DNA from: a virus
Length of the DNA stretch: 64,000 nt
Virus record (IMG/VR): IMGVR_UViG_3300036780_000012
Span: 1 to 64,000 of that record
Strand: one strand, 5' to 3'
Shown here: piece by piece, positions 9,438-18,094 of the stretch
Layout: each line of letters opens with the position of its first letter
How positions within the stretch are numbered: position 1 is the first letter of the stretch
Position numbers and translations under genes: made by a program
The notes under the pieces: generated by a model
Databases searched by the model: none
What the model saw: the letters and a program-made list of their open reading frames with translations, nothing else
What the model was told of the DNA's origin: nothing

Positions 9438-9842
9438 TTAGATCAAAGCTCCCGTAGTAGCCGGAATCGAAAAGTTCACTAGCGGCACTTGTCCGAACTG
9501 AGTATTCACCGTTGCACTGTAGTAGTACGTCCGCGTCTGAGGATTAAATATGACCCCAACTCCATTTACGGTGATGACGTATGGCGTTCCCTGAATGCGC
9601 GCCGTGATGACGGAGGCGATCTGTTGTTGGCTTTGCTGACTTCCAGGTTGACTTAGGATGCTCTGCCAAAGCGGTAAGCCGTCTGTCAGATCGGTCCACC
9701 ATTCACCTTGGAATAATAATAGACGCGTGCCTATGATCTGCTCTACCGCTGCCAAGTCCGATATAAAATTGGACTGCCCCGAACCCCATACCGGATCATG
9801 GTTCGGTCCTAACTGGCGAACGGTGATTGTAGGAGAACTCAT
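9438..9842 (-). CDS. Baseplate wedge protein, gp25/W-like
   Basis: 134 residues. The core AVEQIIGTRLLLFQGEWWTDLTDGLPLWQSIL is a typical gp25-like wedge pattern (initiation of sheath assembly). The C-terminal half is a beta domain ending VNFSIPATTG. Directly upstream of baseplate J and overlapping the spike gene by 4 bp. A weak half match to the dispersed palindrome at 9774-9784 is probably chance. Confidence 0.8.
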   Translation of the reverse strand: MSSPTITVRQLGPNHDPVWGSGQSNFISDLAAVEQIIGTRLLLFQGEWWTDLTDGLPLWQSILSQPGSQQSQQQIASVITARIQGTPYVITVNGVGVIFNPQTRTYYYSATVNTQFGQVPLVNFSIPATTGALI

Positions 9843-10573
9843 AAGACAGGTCCAGTATCACCGCTGCCCGTAGATACCCCAGTATGTTGGTGGGTAAGGA
9901 ACGTCTTGCCATCTAACGTTCCAGAGTTATTAATGTTCCCATTTACTTGAAGATTTCCGTTCACTGTAATCGTGGTAGCTGTCATAGCAACTGCGCCAGG
10001 AGTAACCACTAACTGCGTAGTACCTGAATCCGGCGTCACCGTTATCTCGCCTGCGCCAACTTCTATGTATACCGTTCCGTCATCCTTGCGAATCTGTAAT
10101 GCAGTAGTCGAATATGCCGGAAGTACGCGCGGTTGCGACCATCCTGCGGGAAGGAAGTAAGCGTCCGATAGATCATGTCGACGGCGTTCTACTTGGTTCG
10201 GCATCGGTCCGCTAGAGGGAGCGCCTTGCTGCCACCATGCGTCGATACACATATCAGAGAATACGAGCAGTCCTTCGTCGCCCGCTTTTATTGGCAACGT
10301 AACCGAGAATCCTCCCCCTCTATAGCCACCTAGTACAACATCGCTCAGTACTGGCAAATTGACCTGAGCGATATTGGCGTTTTGCAGCATGTTCTCTTGG
10401 ATCGCTGGCTGCACGTTAACCGTCTGGTTGCTGTTGACGCTTACTACAATGCCGGGAATCGACACCCTTAAGTCGTGTCCAAACTGGTAGAGCATCTCCA
10501 TCATCACAGCGAGGCGAGGACCTAGTAACTGACCAAGGTTAAGGAAACTTCCGGGTTGTGCGTTAGCCCCCAT
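9839..10573 (-). CDS. Central baseplate spike, gpV/gp138-like with HxH tip
   Basis: 244 residues. An N-terminal OB-fold-like domain (RVSIPGIVVSVNSNQTVNVQP; later LPIKAGDEGLLVFSDMCIDAWW) matches gp138/GpV spikes. It is followed by a beta-helix-like shaft (ITVTPDSGTTQLVVTPG, then NGNLQVNGNINNSG). The tip has His228-Gln-His230 (THQHTG), the motif that binds iron at the apex of P2 and phi92 spikes. It pierces the outer membrane during contraction. Lies between hub and wedge genes. Confidence 0.9.
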   Translation of the reverse strand: MGANAQPGSFLNLGQLLGPRLAVMMEMLYQFGHDLRVSIPGIVVSVNSNQTVNVQPAIQENMLQNANIAQVNLPVLSDVVLGGYRGGGFSVTLPIKAGDEGLLVFSDMCIDAWWQQGAPSSGPMPNQVERRRHDLSDAYFLPAGWSQPRVLPAYSTTALQIRKDDGTVYIEVGAGEITVTPDSGTTQLVVTPGAVAMTATTITVNGNLQVNGNINNSGTLDGKTFLTHQHTGVSTGSGDTGPVL

Positions 10574-11570
10574 TTGCTAACTGTGCCCCTTGTCCCGCGA
10601 CCAACGCTGCCAATTGCGCACTCGCCAGATACCATCCAGTCACATCGGTATACCACTCTTGCCCGCGTGTATCGCCACTGTAACTCGCCCCAATCACTGC
10701 GTATGTTCCGTCTTTATTGAGTAAGCCGGGATACTGTCCTACCTGATACAGGAGTTGCTGAATCTGGGAGTTCTGTATATTGACGCACATGCAGGGTATC
10801 TTGACTTCCACGGTTGGGTCGAGAAGAAGTCGAATATCTACCCCTAACTGTGTTTGGCGCGGCGTTCCAATGATTCCGGTCGTAGGTGTATAGACAACGG
10901 CATTAGCCGTATCAATAGGAGTAGCCAGTGCAGCGGTACCGGATAGTCCGGTAAAATTCAATAGTCCTTTTTTCCCTAACCACCATTGCAGGTTGTTATC
11001 TCGCGCCGTCTCTGACAGGAATTTTCCGGGATTCCCAAACGCCGTCTTACTTCGCGGCAGACTTTTATTATTCAGAGTCTGTGTAATCTGCCCCACTCCA
11101 ATCGGATGGTAAGAGTTAGCCGCTATGTCAGCTACGATCTGTTGCTGCTGCACACCGGACGCCCAAGACTTGTTGATGTAATTGCTACTGACTGCTCCGA
11201 GCCAGTTAATGCAGTGTAGGGTAAGTTTGAAGTCAATCTGATTCTCGCGCTCCCAGACGGGTTGGAGTACAAACCCATCCCAGATCACCCCATACTTCCC
11301 ATTCAGGTATCCAGCGCTAAGAATTACTTCCATACCCTGCTGGACCTGATTGAATAACTGAGAAGTCGTAGCTTCATTCAGATTGTAGATGCTAATGTCT
11401 GCATACCACGGTGTTGACCACCAACTAGTATAAACATCGAACGTCAGACGCAACGCCTCGGGTTCCCATGCGGAGTCGGTTAGCGTATAGGCATTCCCGG
11501 CAGTCCCACCAGAAGGGATGATTTGCAGTTGATACTTGCGTCCAAACAGCGGATTAGATGCTGCGCTCAC
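10563..11570 (-). CDS. Baseplate hub protein, gp27/gpD-like
   Basis: 335 residues. The pattern FGRKYQLQI, LRLTFDVYTSW, ISIYNLNEATTSQLF, GVIWDGFVLQPVWERE is that of phage hub proteins bridging tube and spike. The C-terminal domain (VNIQNSQIQQLLYQVG) fits. It overlaps the spike gene by 11 bp and the plug gene by 4 bp, the expected order Dit-like, plug, hub, spike. Confidence 0.8.
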   Translation of the reverse strand: MSAASNPLFGRKYQLQIIPSGGTAGNAYTLTDSAWEPEALRLTFDVYTSWWSTPWYADISIYNLNEATTSQLFNQVQQGMEVILSAGYLNGKYGVIWDGFVLQPVWERENQIDFKLTLHCINWLGAVSSNYINKSWASGVQQQQIVADIAANSYHPIGVGQITQTLNNKSLPRSKTAFGNPGKFLSETARDNNLQWWLGKKGLLNFTGLSGTAALATPIDTANAVVYTPTTGIIGTPRQTQLGVDIRLLLDPTVEVKIPCMCVNIQNSQIQQLLYQVGQYPGLLNKDGTYAVIGASYSGDTRGQEWYTDVTGWYLASAQLAALVAGQGAQLANGG

Positions 11571-11905
11571 GCCGCTAGCACCGTGTTATCTCCCCACACA
11601 AGATGGAAATCACTGCCAAGATCATTGTTATTCGGGTAATCAATATCCACGCCCGTCGTATTAATCAGGTAGATACTTCCAATCCCCAAATACTGATACT
11701 GTCGAAGCAGATTGAGTCCCGTCACTAGCGGTATCCCTTGTACTAGCAGATTCTGATTGGCATCCGAGATCGACATGATCCAATAGGCCGCTACTTCATT
11801 GAATGCCAGAATAACGAAGAACGTATACACCGCTCCGTTGATAGACACGGCCACGTTAAAGGTCTGACCCGGAGCGCTGTTGATCGGAATAACTTGCAGG
11901 CTCAT
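11567..11905 (-). CDS. Small baseplate plug protein, Pam3 gp18-like
   Basis: 112 residues, all beta. The pattern IPINSAPGQTFNVAVSING, YWIMSISDANQNLLVQGIPLVTG, LLRQYQYLGIGSIYL, then LGSDFHLVWGD matches the baseplate plug family described in cyanophage Pam3. It probably fills the hub. 4-bp overlaps on both sides indicate translational coupling. Confidence 0.7.
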   Translation of the reverse strand: MSLQVIPINSAPGQTFNVAVSINGAVYTFFVILAFNEVAAYWIMSISDANQNLLVQGIPLVTGLNLLRQYQYLGIGSIYLINTTGVDIDYPNNNDLGSDFHLVWGDNTVLAA

Positions 11906-12612
11906 GGTTTGGGGATTGCGTCTACCCCATTCAGCGTACTAAATGAAGGTGGCTGAGTACTGAGGGTTCCCGTACTCGTAGTATTCGTAGCATTCGGGCG
12001 CGCACTGACTGTCTGCGAGCTAACGGTAGCAGAAATAATCTGTTCGAAATGCAGAGTTCCGTTAAAGCCTTGGCTGGTACGGAAGTCGTCGTGGCCGTTG
12101 ACTAAAGACAGCCACATGTTCTGGTAGGTCTTGAGTCTTGTGACTAGAGTTATCGGAGCTCGAGACGCTTGTATCTGCAGGAAGGCCTGAAACGCACTTA
12201 CGCTCTTGCTAGGAACCGAGGAGTACTGGCCCTGTATAAAACTCTGCATAGCGTTCGACATCTTCACCTGCAAAACTATGCGCGCCGGCAGCAGGTATAC
12301 ATGGTCGATGATTGCTGGCCCTACCTGCACAGGATGTCGTGTACCCACAGCTTCCTGCGTATGGTCCGCTAGCAATATGGCATCGAAATAGTAAGTAGTC
12401 GGGCTTCCGGTAGCGGCTTGAGTATTGGCTCCGGTTCCAGAAGCATCTGGCGTAGCTACTCCACCTACTGATCCCGAGCTAGTTACCGATGTAGCGGGTA
12501 ATCCAGGAAGCGTGCAAGTTAAGGAATACTGCTGAGGCTGGCCCCAGTTGGCTGGACGATAGGCTCCCGCTGCAAGAAACTCGTTAAGCGCAATTGCGCC
12601 GAGAGCACTCAA
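11902..12612 (-). CDS. Dit-like tail/baseplate protein
   Basis: 236 residues. The central part (YYFDAILLADHTQEAVGTRHPVQVGPAIIDHVYLLP) matches the N-terminal domain of Dit-like phage proteins, with the conserved DH and HPV motifs. An Ala/Gly/Thr-rich insertion precedes it and a Ser/Thr-rich tail follows. It lies between tape measure and hub, as expected for a distal tail component that starts the baseplate. Confidence 0.75.
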   Translation of the reverse strand: MSALGAIALNEFLAAGAYRPANWGQPQQYSLTCTLPGLPATSVTSSGSVGGVATPDASGTGANTQAATGSPTTYYFDAILLADHTQEAVGTRHPVQVGPAIIDHVYLLPARIVLQVKMSNAMQSFIQGQYSSVPSKSVSAFQAFLQIQASRAPITLVTRLKTYQNMWLSLVNGHDDFRTSQGFNGTLHFEQIISATVSSQTVSARPNATNTTSTGTLSTQPPSFSTLNGVDAIPKP

Positions 12613-14066
12613 GCGTAAGATCCTTGAACGGCTGCAAAGTAGCGCGAAGCTTCTTTTACCGCTGCCTCGTCTATACCCTCTTGTACGGCCTTCTTGATCT
12701 GTTCCTGCGTGGCTCCGGGCTGAGTGATATGGATACCACCAACGTGGATTGTTGGGCTATATGACTGGCGCTTAAAATCAGGGTCCGTCAGGTAGTTGTA
12801 ATCCTTGCGCCATTTGCCGAGTACGTCCTTCTGATAAGCGTCAGCATCCGGTCCACTACCGTTATATTGCCGAGCCTTTTCCTCCCAAGTCGCACCGGGT
12901 TTATTCTTAAGCCAGTTCAATCCACCCCAAATATTCTGTAAAGGATCGTTAGGGTCCGTGATGATGCCTTGAGCCATTAACTGCTTGATCGTATCCGGCA
13001 TCAATTGGAACATGCCGATCTCGCCCTTCGATCCACGTTTCGCCCAAGGATTAATACCGGACTCTTTGTCGGCTATCGCCATAGCCAGTCCAGCAGGAAT
13101 GCCTAATTTTACGGCGTCTTTCAATATCTCTTCGTCATAGTTCACGCCAGATGGATCGCTTTTACTGTAATCCTGAGTCCGCTCATCTAACCCGAGATTG
13201 CCTATCCATGGAATCATGCGTTGTGTACGTGCGACAATCCCCCCGCCGCCCGGTCCTAAATCCTCAATACCATACCCACCCGGATGAGTCTTAAAGTACT
13301 CGCGAGTATAAGGCTCATGCCCGATGCCTACGCTATGCAGGAAACCTTCTAGCATCGAGGCTCCTGCCGAAACCTTATCAAAGGCCCAGACCGCTGCCTT
13401 ACCGATGTCACGCAACGCCGGTGCGATCACGTTCGATGCTACATCGGCGATATGAACGAATCCTTGCGGAGACTGGAACCAGGCATTAAATTCCTTCAGC
13501 CGTTGCTCCAAAGACTCAGACCCGCCAAACAGTTTATTCAGTACGTCCTCGGTAAGCGCTATACCGAACATCTGCAATTCTGGCCCCATTCGAGTGAACT
13601 CAAAGGCTACATCTCGCACGCGACGCATCGCTATTTCCATGTTGACGAAGCCGCCCATGTTCTGAATCATTCGGTCTTGATCTTCGACTAACGTCTTGTA
13701 GCGCTCTCGCAACTCAGGCGGACCGAAGATTACGTCCTGCAGAGATACACCTAAAGTATCCAGCGCAATCTGCATCTTGCGAGCCGACTCCGTACCCATG
13801 AACATACGTCGCGCAAGCATTTGATAACCGAGGTCCTGTTTTGCCAGATTACTCATCATCGAGATAGTGCCCGCTGTTACGCCTGCCGCGATTGCTGCGA
13901 AGGCTCCACTAACAGCTAAAAATCCCAACGTTACATCCTTGGCGAACTTCTCCGTCTTGACCGCAGTCAACTTAAGAGCATCCTCCCACCTGCGTTGACT
14001 CGGAGCGTCAACGGTGAAACCAAGCGAAACGAGATATTCTTTTATTGTGCTAGTTTTCCCGGCCAT
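12609..14066 (-). CDS. Tape measure protein with lytic transglycosylase domain
   Basis: 485 residues. Residues 1-290 are a helical tape-measure region with a hydrophobic segment at about 45-72 (VTLGFLAVSGAFAAIAAG). Residues about 310-430 are an SLT lytic transglycosylase domain: IADKESGINPW with Glu335 as the likely catalytic acid, then GEIGMFQLMPDT, then KARQYNGSG. It sets tail length and opens peptidoglycan during entry. At 485 residues it implies a short tail. It overlaps the end of the frameshifted chaperone frame by 17 bp. Confidence 0.85.
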   Translation of the reverse strand: MAGKTSTIKEYLVSLGFTVDAPSQRRWEDALKLTAVKTEKFAKDVTLGFLAVSGAFAAIAAGVTAGTISMMSNLAKQDLGYQMLARRMFMGTESARKMQIALDTLGVSLQDVIFGPPELRERYKTLVEDQDRMIQNMGGFVNMEIAMRRVRDVAFEFTRMGPELQMFGIALTEDVLNKLFGGSESLEQRLKEFNAWFQSPQGFVHIADVASNVIAPALRDIGKAAVWAFDKVSAGASMLEGFLHSVGIGHEPYTREYFKTHPGGYGIEDLGPGGGGIVARTQRMIPWIGNLGLDERTQDYSKSDPSGVNYDEEILKDAVKLGIPAGLAMAIADKESGINPWAKRGSKGEIGMFQLMPDTIKQLMAQGIITDPNDPLQNIWGGLNWLKNKPGATWEEKARQYNGSGPDADAYQKDVLGKWRKDYNYLTDPDFKRQSYSPTIHVGGIHITQPGATQEQIKKAVQEGIDEAAVKEASRYFAAVQGSYA

Positions 14067-14630
14067 GATTCAGTTCGTCTATGAGAAGATTTATTTCCAC
14101 TAACTGCTCGAAACTATACGTACCATCGTCTACTTCGCAGTGACGCCAGTAGTTTGCGACGACTGGCCGGAAGAGGTAGGGATCGATTCCGGGGTGCTCA
14201 AGTCCGGGAAGACTACGAGCAGAGTCTTCAGCGCCCCCGGAGCGAAAAAACAGTAGAGGTTGAAAACAAGCCCCGAGATAGTCAGGGCGGTGAGTGTTAC
14301 TAGGTCTAACTCTGGAGGAATGAACCGTCCGTCCGCCATTTGCAGCGGCATCGGAACGCGCTGCCCGGCATTATCTTCGTAGCGCTTAATGACATTCAGG
14401 CACTTAGTCTGAATGCGGTTGAATGTTTCCTCGGGAAGTTGCGAGAGGATCGCCGCAAGAGATATTCCTAAATCTTTCTCGCTTATCGGCTTCGCATCTC
14501 CGGTTTCCAACTGCACCAACAGGCCGCGCATATTGAATTGCGCTGCAATCCAACTTCCGTCGCGGGGAGAGAAAGAACCTATCTGATACGTAGTATTTTC
14601 AATAACTACGTCTTTTGTGCGTGGCGTCAC
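14050..14630 (-). CDS. Tail assembly chaperone, -1 frameshift (long) product
   Basis: Reading from 14630 and shifting -1 at TTTTTTC (14250-14244) continues for 66 more codons to a TAG at 14052-14050. The extension (RSGGAEDSARSLPG, then VANYWRHCEVDDG, then EQLVEINLLIDELN) looks like real protein: Trp, acidic helices, no low complexity. No start codon serves it separately. Two-frame chaperones lying between tube and tape measure are a conserved arrangement in tailed phages. The long and short forms would bind the tape measure and the tube during assembly. Confidence 0.8.
14130..14630 (-). CDS. Tail assembly chaperone, short product
   Basis: 166 residues read without a shift (NTTYQIGSFSPRDGSWIAAQ, FNRIQTKCLNVIKRYE, PPELDLVTLTALTISGLV). 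It is placed between the tail tube gene and the tape measure, which is the position of gpG-like chaperones. The C-terminal 35 residues (PESIPTSSGQSSQTTG) are the low-complexity end produced when the ribosome does not shift. Confidence 0.75.
   Translation of the reverse strand: MTPRTKDVVIENTTYQIGSFSPRDGSWIAAQFNMRGLLVQLETGDAKPISEKDLGISLAAILSQLPEETFNRIQTKCLNVIKRYEDNAGQRVPMPLQMADGRFIPPELDLVTLTALTISGLVFNLYCFFAPGALKTLLVVFPDLSTPESIPTSSGQSSQTTGVTAK
14203..14250 (-). promoter_or_regulatory. -1 programmed frameshift signal (slippery heptamer plus stem-loop)
   Basis: On the minus strand the zero-frame codons TGT TTT TTC contain the slippery heptamer T TTT TTC (14250-14244). Three bases later starts a hairpin: TCCGG pairs with CCGGA (14241-14237 with 14207-14203), and inside it GAAGACT pairs perfectly with AGTCTTC (14229-14223 with 14214-14208) around an 8-nt loop. 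Both arms and spacing were read directly. Confidence 0.85.
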
Positions 14631-14646
14631 AATAAGACCTCTTTCC

Positions 14647-15111
14647 TTAAACAGTAATGTTCGCGATATTGCAAGCCATGAGAACCCACGTCAGTTTTCC
14701 ACCTTGCGCGGCATAGGTCTTGTCGGGGATCTTCTCGAAGCTAACGCCCGTCAGGAGATGCTGACTTTGGTCAACAGTATTCCGTAAGCTCAGACTACTG
14801 GCTGCCCAATTAGTAACGTCTCCACCGTCCGCCGCAATCTTCAGCAGGTTATACAGAGCGAGTAATGCTGCGTGTAACGAACTATTCTGCTGCATCTGAA
14901 TCGAGACCGCGCCATTGTCTCCAGCGATGTAGCTAGGCATGACGGTAGAATCCGCCGCTACATCATGCGTCGTACGCACTGTATGCATGGATACAACGAA
15001 CTCCCCCATACCGATCTCCCCGGCAAACACGATAGGCGCATCGAAGAGAACCGGGTTAGTCATGGATCCCGATGTGTCTTTGAAAGAATACGTGGTAGAC
15101 TGAGCCGACAT
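14647..15111 (-). CDS. Tail tube protein, DUF3277-like
   Basis: 154 residues. The pattern TYSFKDTSGSMTNPVLFDAP, ADSTVMPSYIAGDNGAVSIQMQQNSSLHAALLALYN fits the tube proteins of DUF3277-type contractile phages. The C-terminus has LTGVSFEKIPDKTYAAQGGKL. It forms the inner tube and follows the sheath gene by 11 bp. Confidence 0.8.
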   Translation of the reverse strand: MSAQSTTYSFKDTSGSMTNPVLFDAPIVFAGEIGMGEFVVSMHTVRTTHDVAADSTVMPSYIAGDNGAVSIQMQQNSSLHAALLALYNLLKIAADGGDVTNWAASSLSLRNTVDQSQHLLTGVSFEKIPDKTYAAQGGKLTWVLMACNIANITV

Positions 15112-15122
15112 TTAAGTTCTCC

Positions 15123-16529
15123 TTAGAGATTGACGATTACACCGATCACTACCGACTGCACAGCTCCCGCTTCATTGATCACGGTATAAATCGGTTGCGC
15201 CTTCCGAGCGGCTTTATCAGCTTTCGATTGCTGAGAGTAAGGATAGGCTTGACTCAGGAATCCAGCAGGTAGCGGGTCTCCGGGACTGAGCGACAGCACA
15301 TCATTTACACCTTGATACGTTCCGGGAGCCAAATATCCGGTATTGACCGCCGCTTGACATGCCCCATTTACTGCATGGATCAACTGCGTCTCACCCGGAT
15401 CGGTCTGCGGTACGGACGGCGAAGCGATCAGCAGATTCATTATTGAGTACTGAATAGCCGCTGCCAGAATCGCTCGATTGAGTACTGGGTCGATAAACAG
15501 ACCGCTCGGAGTAATGCCGGGAGTCACTAGCGTGTAGGTATTCGCATAACCAACGTAAACGTTACAATTGTTTCCGGTAATCGTATTGACTTGCGCTTGC
15601 GAGAGCGGTTCGGGACTGACGCCGATTAGAGTCTTGCCCCACTCCGTGAAGTAACTGTTCGGCAAGCCGGTGTTCTGACCGACGACGCTCCCCATCAAAG
15701 CCGCTGCACCATAGGCATTATTCGGAGCCACGCCGCTCTGGGTAGTCGAGTAGACTAAGGCGGTATTCGAATACTCATCACCTTTCAGCGTCAACGCCAG
15801 ATTGTTAGGCGCATTATTCAACACGGCGACGTCCGCCGTAGTATGGAAATAGAAAGTAGGAGGAGTAGCAGCTTGAACGTAAGGCGCAATCGCTTCTGCA
15901 TCTGCCGTTGTAGCATTGCAGCACATCACGCCCCAGAATACAGAAGATGCCGAGCGGCAGGCGATTAAGGCGACTAAATAGGTCTCACCGACCGCGGTGA
16001 TGTCTACTTCTAGACCTACCCCATCGCCAGTAGTCGTAGTCGCTAATCCAGTAGCCGTGGAGTACCCGGTACCGTCTGTTCCGGCAGGTGGCGTAAATAC
16101 GGCTAGCCCGGTAACGACTCCGCCACCACCTATTGTAGTAACTTCACATTGACCAAGCGTTGCCCCAGATTGGACTACTACAATTACGTCGCCTACTGCA
16201 TATCCTGTCCCTGCATTGCCCGAATGAGGAATCACGGTATTTAACGAAGTCAGGTCCTGGCGTCCTACCCAAACATAGTTAGGAGGCTCCGCTTGACCGA
16301 AGTACAGAACGGCAGCAATGTATTCTGGACTGGTAGTAGTAAACCCATCCGTCAGCATAGCCGCTAACGTTTGATACTGCCGGAGACGCTGATTAGTACC
16401 GTAGGAAGGAATCACGGCTGAGGGGCCAATGATTAGCCCTTGGTTGAACAAAGGTGGGGCACCTAGCGATGGTCCAGCAATCACAGTTACATCTACGATA
16501 GACTGCAGCGGCAGGGCGGGACTAGACAT
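15123..16529 (-). CDS. Contractile tail sheath, DUF3383-like
   Basis: 468 residues. N-terminal VDVTVIAGPSLGAPPLFNQG, then AAVLYFGQ and PPNYVWVGRQ; the C-terminal part has LFIDPVLNRAILAAAIQYSIMN, all typical of DUF3383 sheath proteins. Residues about 98-180 are an inserted Gly/Thr-rich beta segment (GTGYAVGDVI, GGVVTGLAVF, GTGYSTATGL), probably a surface domain. It establishes the phage as contractile (myovirus morphology). Confidence 0.85.
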   Translation of the reverse strand: MSSPALPLQSIVDVTVIAGPSLGAPPLFNQGLIIGPSAVIPSYGTNQRLRQYQTLAAMLTDGFTTTSPEYIAAVLYFGQAEPPNYVWVGRQDLTSLNTVIPHSGNAGTGYAVGDVIVVVQSGATLGQCEVTTIGGGGVVTGLAVFTPPAGTDGTGYSTATGLATTTTGDGVGLEVDITAVGETYLVALIACRSASSVFWGVMCCNATTADAEAIAPYVQAATPPTFYFHTTADVAVLNNAPNNLALTLKGDEYSNTALVYSTTQSGVAPNNAYGAAALMGSVVGQNTGLPNSYFTEWGKTLIGVSPEPLSQAQVNTITGNNCNVYVGYANTYTLVTPGITPSGLFIDPVLNRAILAAAIQYSIMNLLIASPSVPQTDPGETQLIHAVNGACQAAVNTGYLAPGTYQGVNDVLSLSPGDPLPAGFLSQAYPYSQQSKADKAARKAQPIYTVINEAGAVQSVVIGVIVNL

Positions 16530-16530
16530 A

Positions 16531-17145
16531 TTAAGATTCCTCCACTACGATGTCGGCGACCGACTGCCCGCCGCTAGTACTGACGATTACCTCTGCGCTT
16601 ACCACCGACTGCGCTATCGCGACTTCCGTAACGAACTCGTTAAACCTTGCGCTGAAGTCTGTACGCTCCCACCATTGACCATCCCTCGACTCTGGGACTC
16701 TACGAGGTGCGGCAGGATTGGTAACTAAGTAAAGTTGACTGGCGGCGAAGATGTCATGCGTTGCTTGCGAGAACAGACTTGAACGTACCTGTCGCGCATG
16801 ATCGAAACTGTTTGGGCCGACGAACTCCCAGAATACTTCCCAAACACGAGTGTAGTTAGTCTGCTCATAATACGTAGTTACGGCTGCTTCGTCCTGTCCA
16901 ACCGTCTGCGAGTAATTCGACTTGTACTTCTCTCGGTTGTACTGATCGTCCACTTCGATCTCGCGAATGTAAACCACATCTTCATTGATCTCTTGAGCGG
17001 GTTGCCCCTGTTGCTGCCAACCAACTCGAACTTGCGAATACACCGGATCGGTTGGAGAAGTAGGAGCAGGTAGGCCAAGCATGGCGATAGTCACCTGCTG
17101 GATTACTGCATCCATCTGAACTGGGACTAGGGGGAAAGTGGCCAT
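16531..17145 (-). CDS. Tail/neck terminator protein
   Basis: 204 residues. The pattern VRVGWQQQGQPAQEINEDVVYIRE, NYTRVWEVFWEFVGPNSFDHAR, and RFNEFVTEVAIAQ matches gp12-like neck terminator proteins that cap the tail tube and join the head. It is immediately upstream of the sheath gene with a 1-bp gap, which is the usual position. Confidence 0.75.
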   Translation of the reverse strand: MATFPLVPVQMDAVIQQVTIAMLGLPAPTSPTDPVYSQVRVGWQQQGQPAQEINEDVVYIREIEVDDQYNREKYKSNYSQTVGQDEAAVTTYYEQTNYTRVWEVFWEFVGPNSFDHARQVRSSLFSQATHDIFAASQLYLVTNPAAPRRVPESRDGQWWERTDFSARFNEFVTEVAIAQSVVSAEVIVSTSGGQSVADIVVEES

Positions 17146-17298
17146 TTAGTTCGGCTTCGCGAATACTCCTCTATCGCCAACCTGTCCCGCAATAGCGTTT
17201 GTCATAACAGGTTTCCCTGTTGGAATTTTGGTTAATTGTTTTTCTAATTCCTCGATTCGCTTTTTCAATCGAGTAATCTCGTCTTTTTCCGTATCCAT
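17146..17298 (-). CDS. Small coiled-coil protein
   Basis: 50 residues if it starts at the ATG at 17298; a GTG at 17364 lies inside the previous gene. MDTEKDEITRLKKRIEELEK is a clear leucine-heptad coiled coil, followed by a short polar tail. The family is not recognised. It sits between head-tail completion genes and is probably a minor connector or chaperone. Confidence 0.55.
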   Translation of the reverse strand: MDTEKDEITRLKKRIEELEKQLTKIPTGKPVMTNAIAGQVGDRGVFAKPN

Positions 17299-17342
17299 TC
17301 CCCTATGATCCTTCTTGTAGTGTTCAAGTGCAACTATTACTC

Positions 17343-17903
17343 TTATTCTTCGCCTAATACCCACGTCATCGCCTGCCTGAGCGCCGCCGTATCAATTAAC
17401 GGGCGACTCGAACCCTTGCGCCGTATCGTACTCGGAGCATTCGGAGCCCAATGATTCTTAGGATTCACAAACCACTGTTTAACCGCATTGCTAGCTACTA
17501 CGCCCGCGAGACTCAACTCTTTGACTACTTCGTCCGCCTTGCCGTCTAACGCGGCCTTCGCTGCCAACTCCAACTCGGGCAGAATCTTTTCTTGATTCTC
17601 CTTATCCTCAATCGCAGGCTCTATGATCGGACGAGCGGGAATACCGCGAATCGCACTGCCATGTGTATGTATATATGTGAGTTCGGCATTGTTAATCCCT
17701 GACTCCACTGCCATCTTCTCCGCACGCTTCCGCCGCTTCCCTTTCATCTTCATGGACAAGGCAAGCACTTGACGTTTACGTTCTAACGCATCTGTAGCGG
17801 GAATCCCTACGTACACTTGTTTTTTCTTGAGCGCATTCAGGCTAGCCGCCATTGCTTCCGGCGTGACTGAGGACTTACTCGTTACTGAGACGGTAGGGTT
17901 CAT
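17343..17903 (-). CDS. HK97 gp10-like tail completion protein
   Basis: 186 residues. N-terminal KKKQVYVGIPATDA, then TYIHTHGSAIRGIPARPIIEPAIED, and C-terminal WAPNAPSTIRRKGSSRPLIDTAALRQAMTW are the signature of gp10-like head-tail completion proteins. It overlaps its upstream neighbour by 4 bp. The family is usually found just before the tail terminator, as here. Confidence 0.8.
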   Translation of the reverse strand: MNPTVSVTSKSSVTPEAMAASLNALKKKQVYVGIPATDALERKRQVLALSMKMKGKRRKRAEKMAVESGINNAELTYIHTHGSAIRGIPARPIIEPAIEDKENQEKILPELELAAKAALDGKADEVVKELSLAGVVASNAVKQWFVNPKNHWAPNAPSTIRRKGSSRPLIDTAALRQAMTWVLGEE

Positions 17904-18094
17904 TTAGATTTGAATGCCAGATTCCGCGAGCAGTACTTAAAGCAACTATTCGTATGAAAGTGGGATTCCAGTTTCTTCGGGACCGTTACAGGAGAAGTAG
18001 CCGCAGCTTTTATCGCTACCCAAAGCGTCACGCCATTCTGCCCTACTGCTATAGCAGAACCGATCAAAGCGAGTACTAATCCAGCGGTTGCCAC
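17900..18094 (-). CDS. Small single-pass membrane protein
   Basis: 64 residues from a GTG at 18094 that shares its G with the upstream TAG (TAGTG), so it is translationally coupled. A hydrophobic segment (GLVLALIGSAIAVGQNGVTLWVAI) is followed by a short tail with two Cys and a His. The family is not recognised. 4-bp overlap downstream. Confidence 0.5.
   Translation of the reverse strand: MATAGLVLALIGSAIAVGQNGVTLWVAIKAAATSPVTVPKKLESHFHTNSCFKYCSRNLAFKSK

Noticed and set aside
9774-9784. Half match (AAAATTGGACT) to the dispersed palindrome
   Set aside because: The left half does not match; likely chance within the gp25-like gene.
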